Origin: JBOGGN01 sp050744165 | GTDB taxonomy: Bacteria > Actinomycetota > Acidimicrobiia > Acidimicrobiales > Palsa-688 | Reading direction: 5' to 3' | Assembly: GCA_050744165.1 (NCBI GenBank) | Contig: JBOGGN010000005.1 | Coordinates: 1-6,692, forward strand | Length of the DNA: 6,692 nucleotides | Part shown: positions 5,968-6,692 of the stretch, one piece after another | How the letters are laid out: every line of letters begins with the position of its first letter | Numbering within the stretch: the stretch's first letter is position 1 | Translations under genes and position numbers: made by a program | Notes under the pieces: model-generated | Told to the model about the DNA's origin: nothing | Seen by the model: only the letters and a program-made list of their open reading frames with translations | Database searches by the model: none

Positions 5968-6547
5968 TTATGTTGGGCGAACGGCCGAGGTCGGCGCGGA
6001 GCGTCTCACGTTCGCCAACACCTCCTCAATGATTCGGTCACCGCTGATCTCTGGGAGCTGCCAGGAGCCGACCCGCCCGCTCCGGCCGCCTCGATCACGC
6101 TAGATGTCGCCCTGCTGACCTGGGCGCAGCGTGCTACCACGTTGGCGTCGAACTGAAGGTAGGGATGACGGTCCGTACGCGCAGCCCCGTCGATCCCCCC
6201 TTGTAGAGACATCCAAAACGTCAGGCGGGGAGCTGAGGCACAGGCCTCGCCGCCAGAATATCTCTCGATCAAACCTTCGCCGCCGTCACGTCGCTGGCAT
6301 TGGACACCGCTTCCATCGCCGGCCTGACCTCCCTCTGGCAGACCGAATCGAACTCCGTCAGGAACTCCATCTGAGCGTCGAGCTCGCTCGTGGCCTCCTC
6401 GGCGGCCAGGTGATCGTCTTCTGCCATCTTGGCCAAGATCGTGTCGATCTCCACCAGACGGCCGTCGCCGTGGGTAGCCGAACCATCTGGAACCATCGAC
6501 TCTTGGGCGTCGTACCCGGTCTTGCCGAATGAGGTCGGAGTTCGCAT
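5968..6547 (-). pseudogene. Conserved hypothetical gene broken by frame changes and an amber codon
   Basis: The ATG at 6547 starts a 92-residue acidic helical part with good codon use: VEIDTILAKMAEDDHLAAEE, then EFLTEFDSVCQREVRPAMEA. That frame stops at 6269. The protein continues in another frame as EGLIERYSGGEACASAPRLT, then FWMSLQGGI and DRHPYLQFDANVVARCAQVS (to about 6125), then in a third frame as GDI, TAG (6103-6101), and RDRGGRSGRVGSWQLPE, ISGDRIIEEVLANVRRSAP, ending at the TAA at 5968. Both frame changes have the sense of one missing base. The full length would be about 193 residues. I recall similar unnamed actinobacterial proteins with an EVRPAME segment, an LT-WMSLEG segment, a DRHPYLQLD segment and a GDMW segment; the TAG sits where that Trp would be, so TGG to TAG is likely. 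Function unknown, no membrane segment. It is the first gene of the minus-strand series. Confidence 0.7.
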
Positions 6548-6654
6548 TGGAACCCCCGATCTGCCCCCGTGAGCGGAAGCTCTAAAGTCCTAGATGGACC
6601 AGTTCTCACCATACACCAAAAACCAAGCTCACGTGACATCGGAGAAAGAAGAGT

Positions 6655-6692
6655 ATGCGGAAAGCGCCTTACACCGGATGTGCAGACCATCA
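6655..6692 (+). CDS. Possible start of a gene running off the right edge
   Basis: An ATG at 6655 follows purine-rich GGAGAAAGAAGAGT (GGAG ends ten bases before it) and opens MRKAPYTGCADH up to the window edge. Only 12 codons are visible, so there is no family evidence. It would be divergent from the broken hypothetical gene at 6547, with the gap holding a perfect TCACGTGA palindrome at 6629-6636 and a GTCC/GGAC inverted repeat at 6587-6599. Confidence 0.25.
   Translation, partial: MRKAPYTGCADH

Noticed and set aside
5687..6156. Two overlapping plus-strand frames of 138 and 152 residues
   Set aside because: They lie opposite the two broken minus-strand genes, whose joined frames read better. 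No recognisable domain.
6358..6690. 110-residue minus-strand frame at the right edge
   Set aside because: Out of frame with the better-supported hypothetical gene starting at 6547, and Arg/Ser/Pro-rich.

Overview
High-GC window (coding regions strongly GC at third codon positions, GTG start candidates, a probable leaderless promoter), most consistent with an actinomycetote. This is inferred from composition and gene style; there is no rRNA or other marker in the window. No CRISPR array, tRNA, rRNA, insertion sequence or phage gene was seen, and no recognisable defence system.

Layout. (1) 1-944: a partial cupin gene (minus strand, running off the left edge) is divergent from a MarR-family regulator (plus strand). 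The 217-base gap between them holds several palindromes next to a probable leaderless promoter. (2) 945-1397: a non-coding stretch with a GC-rich hairpin after the regulator and a minus-strand fragment resembling the C-terminal end of a nucleotidyltransferase-like protein. I see nothing convincing at about 1010-1156. (3) 1398-3399: two intact plus-strand membrane transport genes 13 bases apart: a TVGYGD potassium channel homologue with an eroded voltage sensor, and a CorA-type transporter with GQN in place of the GMN signature. (4) 3438-6547: a minus-strand gene series read from right to left. It holds a broken conserved hypothetical gene, a small frameshifted gene, an uncertain small overlapping ORF, an intact GT4 glycosyltransferase, and a heavily damaged glycogen-debranching-type glucosidase whose start overlaps the glycosyltransferase stop (TGATG). 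(5) 6548-6692: the upstream region of the first minus-strand gene, with a possible plus-strand gene starting at the right edge.

The main observation is the state of the minus-strand series. By reading the three minus frames together, I can follow three genes across frame changes. Every change is in the same direction (equivalent to one lost base), and there is also an in-frame amber codon, a probable internal deletion and a 3' truncation. The glycosyltransferase within the series and both transport genes beside it (about 3 kb together) show none of this, so the damage is gene-specific rather than spread evenly. The simplest reading is an accessory glycan or glycogen operon in decay that keeps one selected gene. 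Uncorrected homopolymer errors remain an alternative for some of the sites.

The potassium channel and CorA homologue probably form one transcription unit for cation transport. The MarR-type protein probably controls itself and the divergent cupin gene. I found no convincing new multi-gene system. The window is best described as ordinary accessory metabolism, ion transport and a decaying operon.
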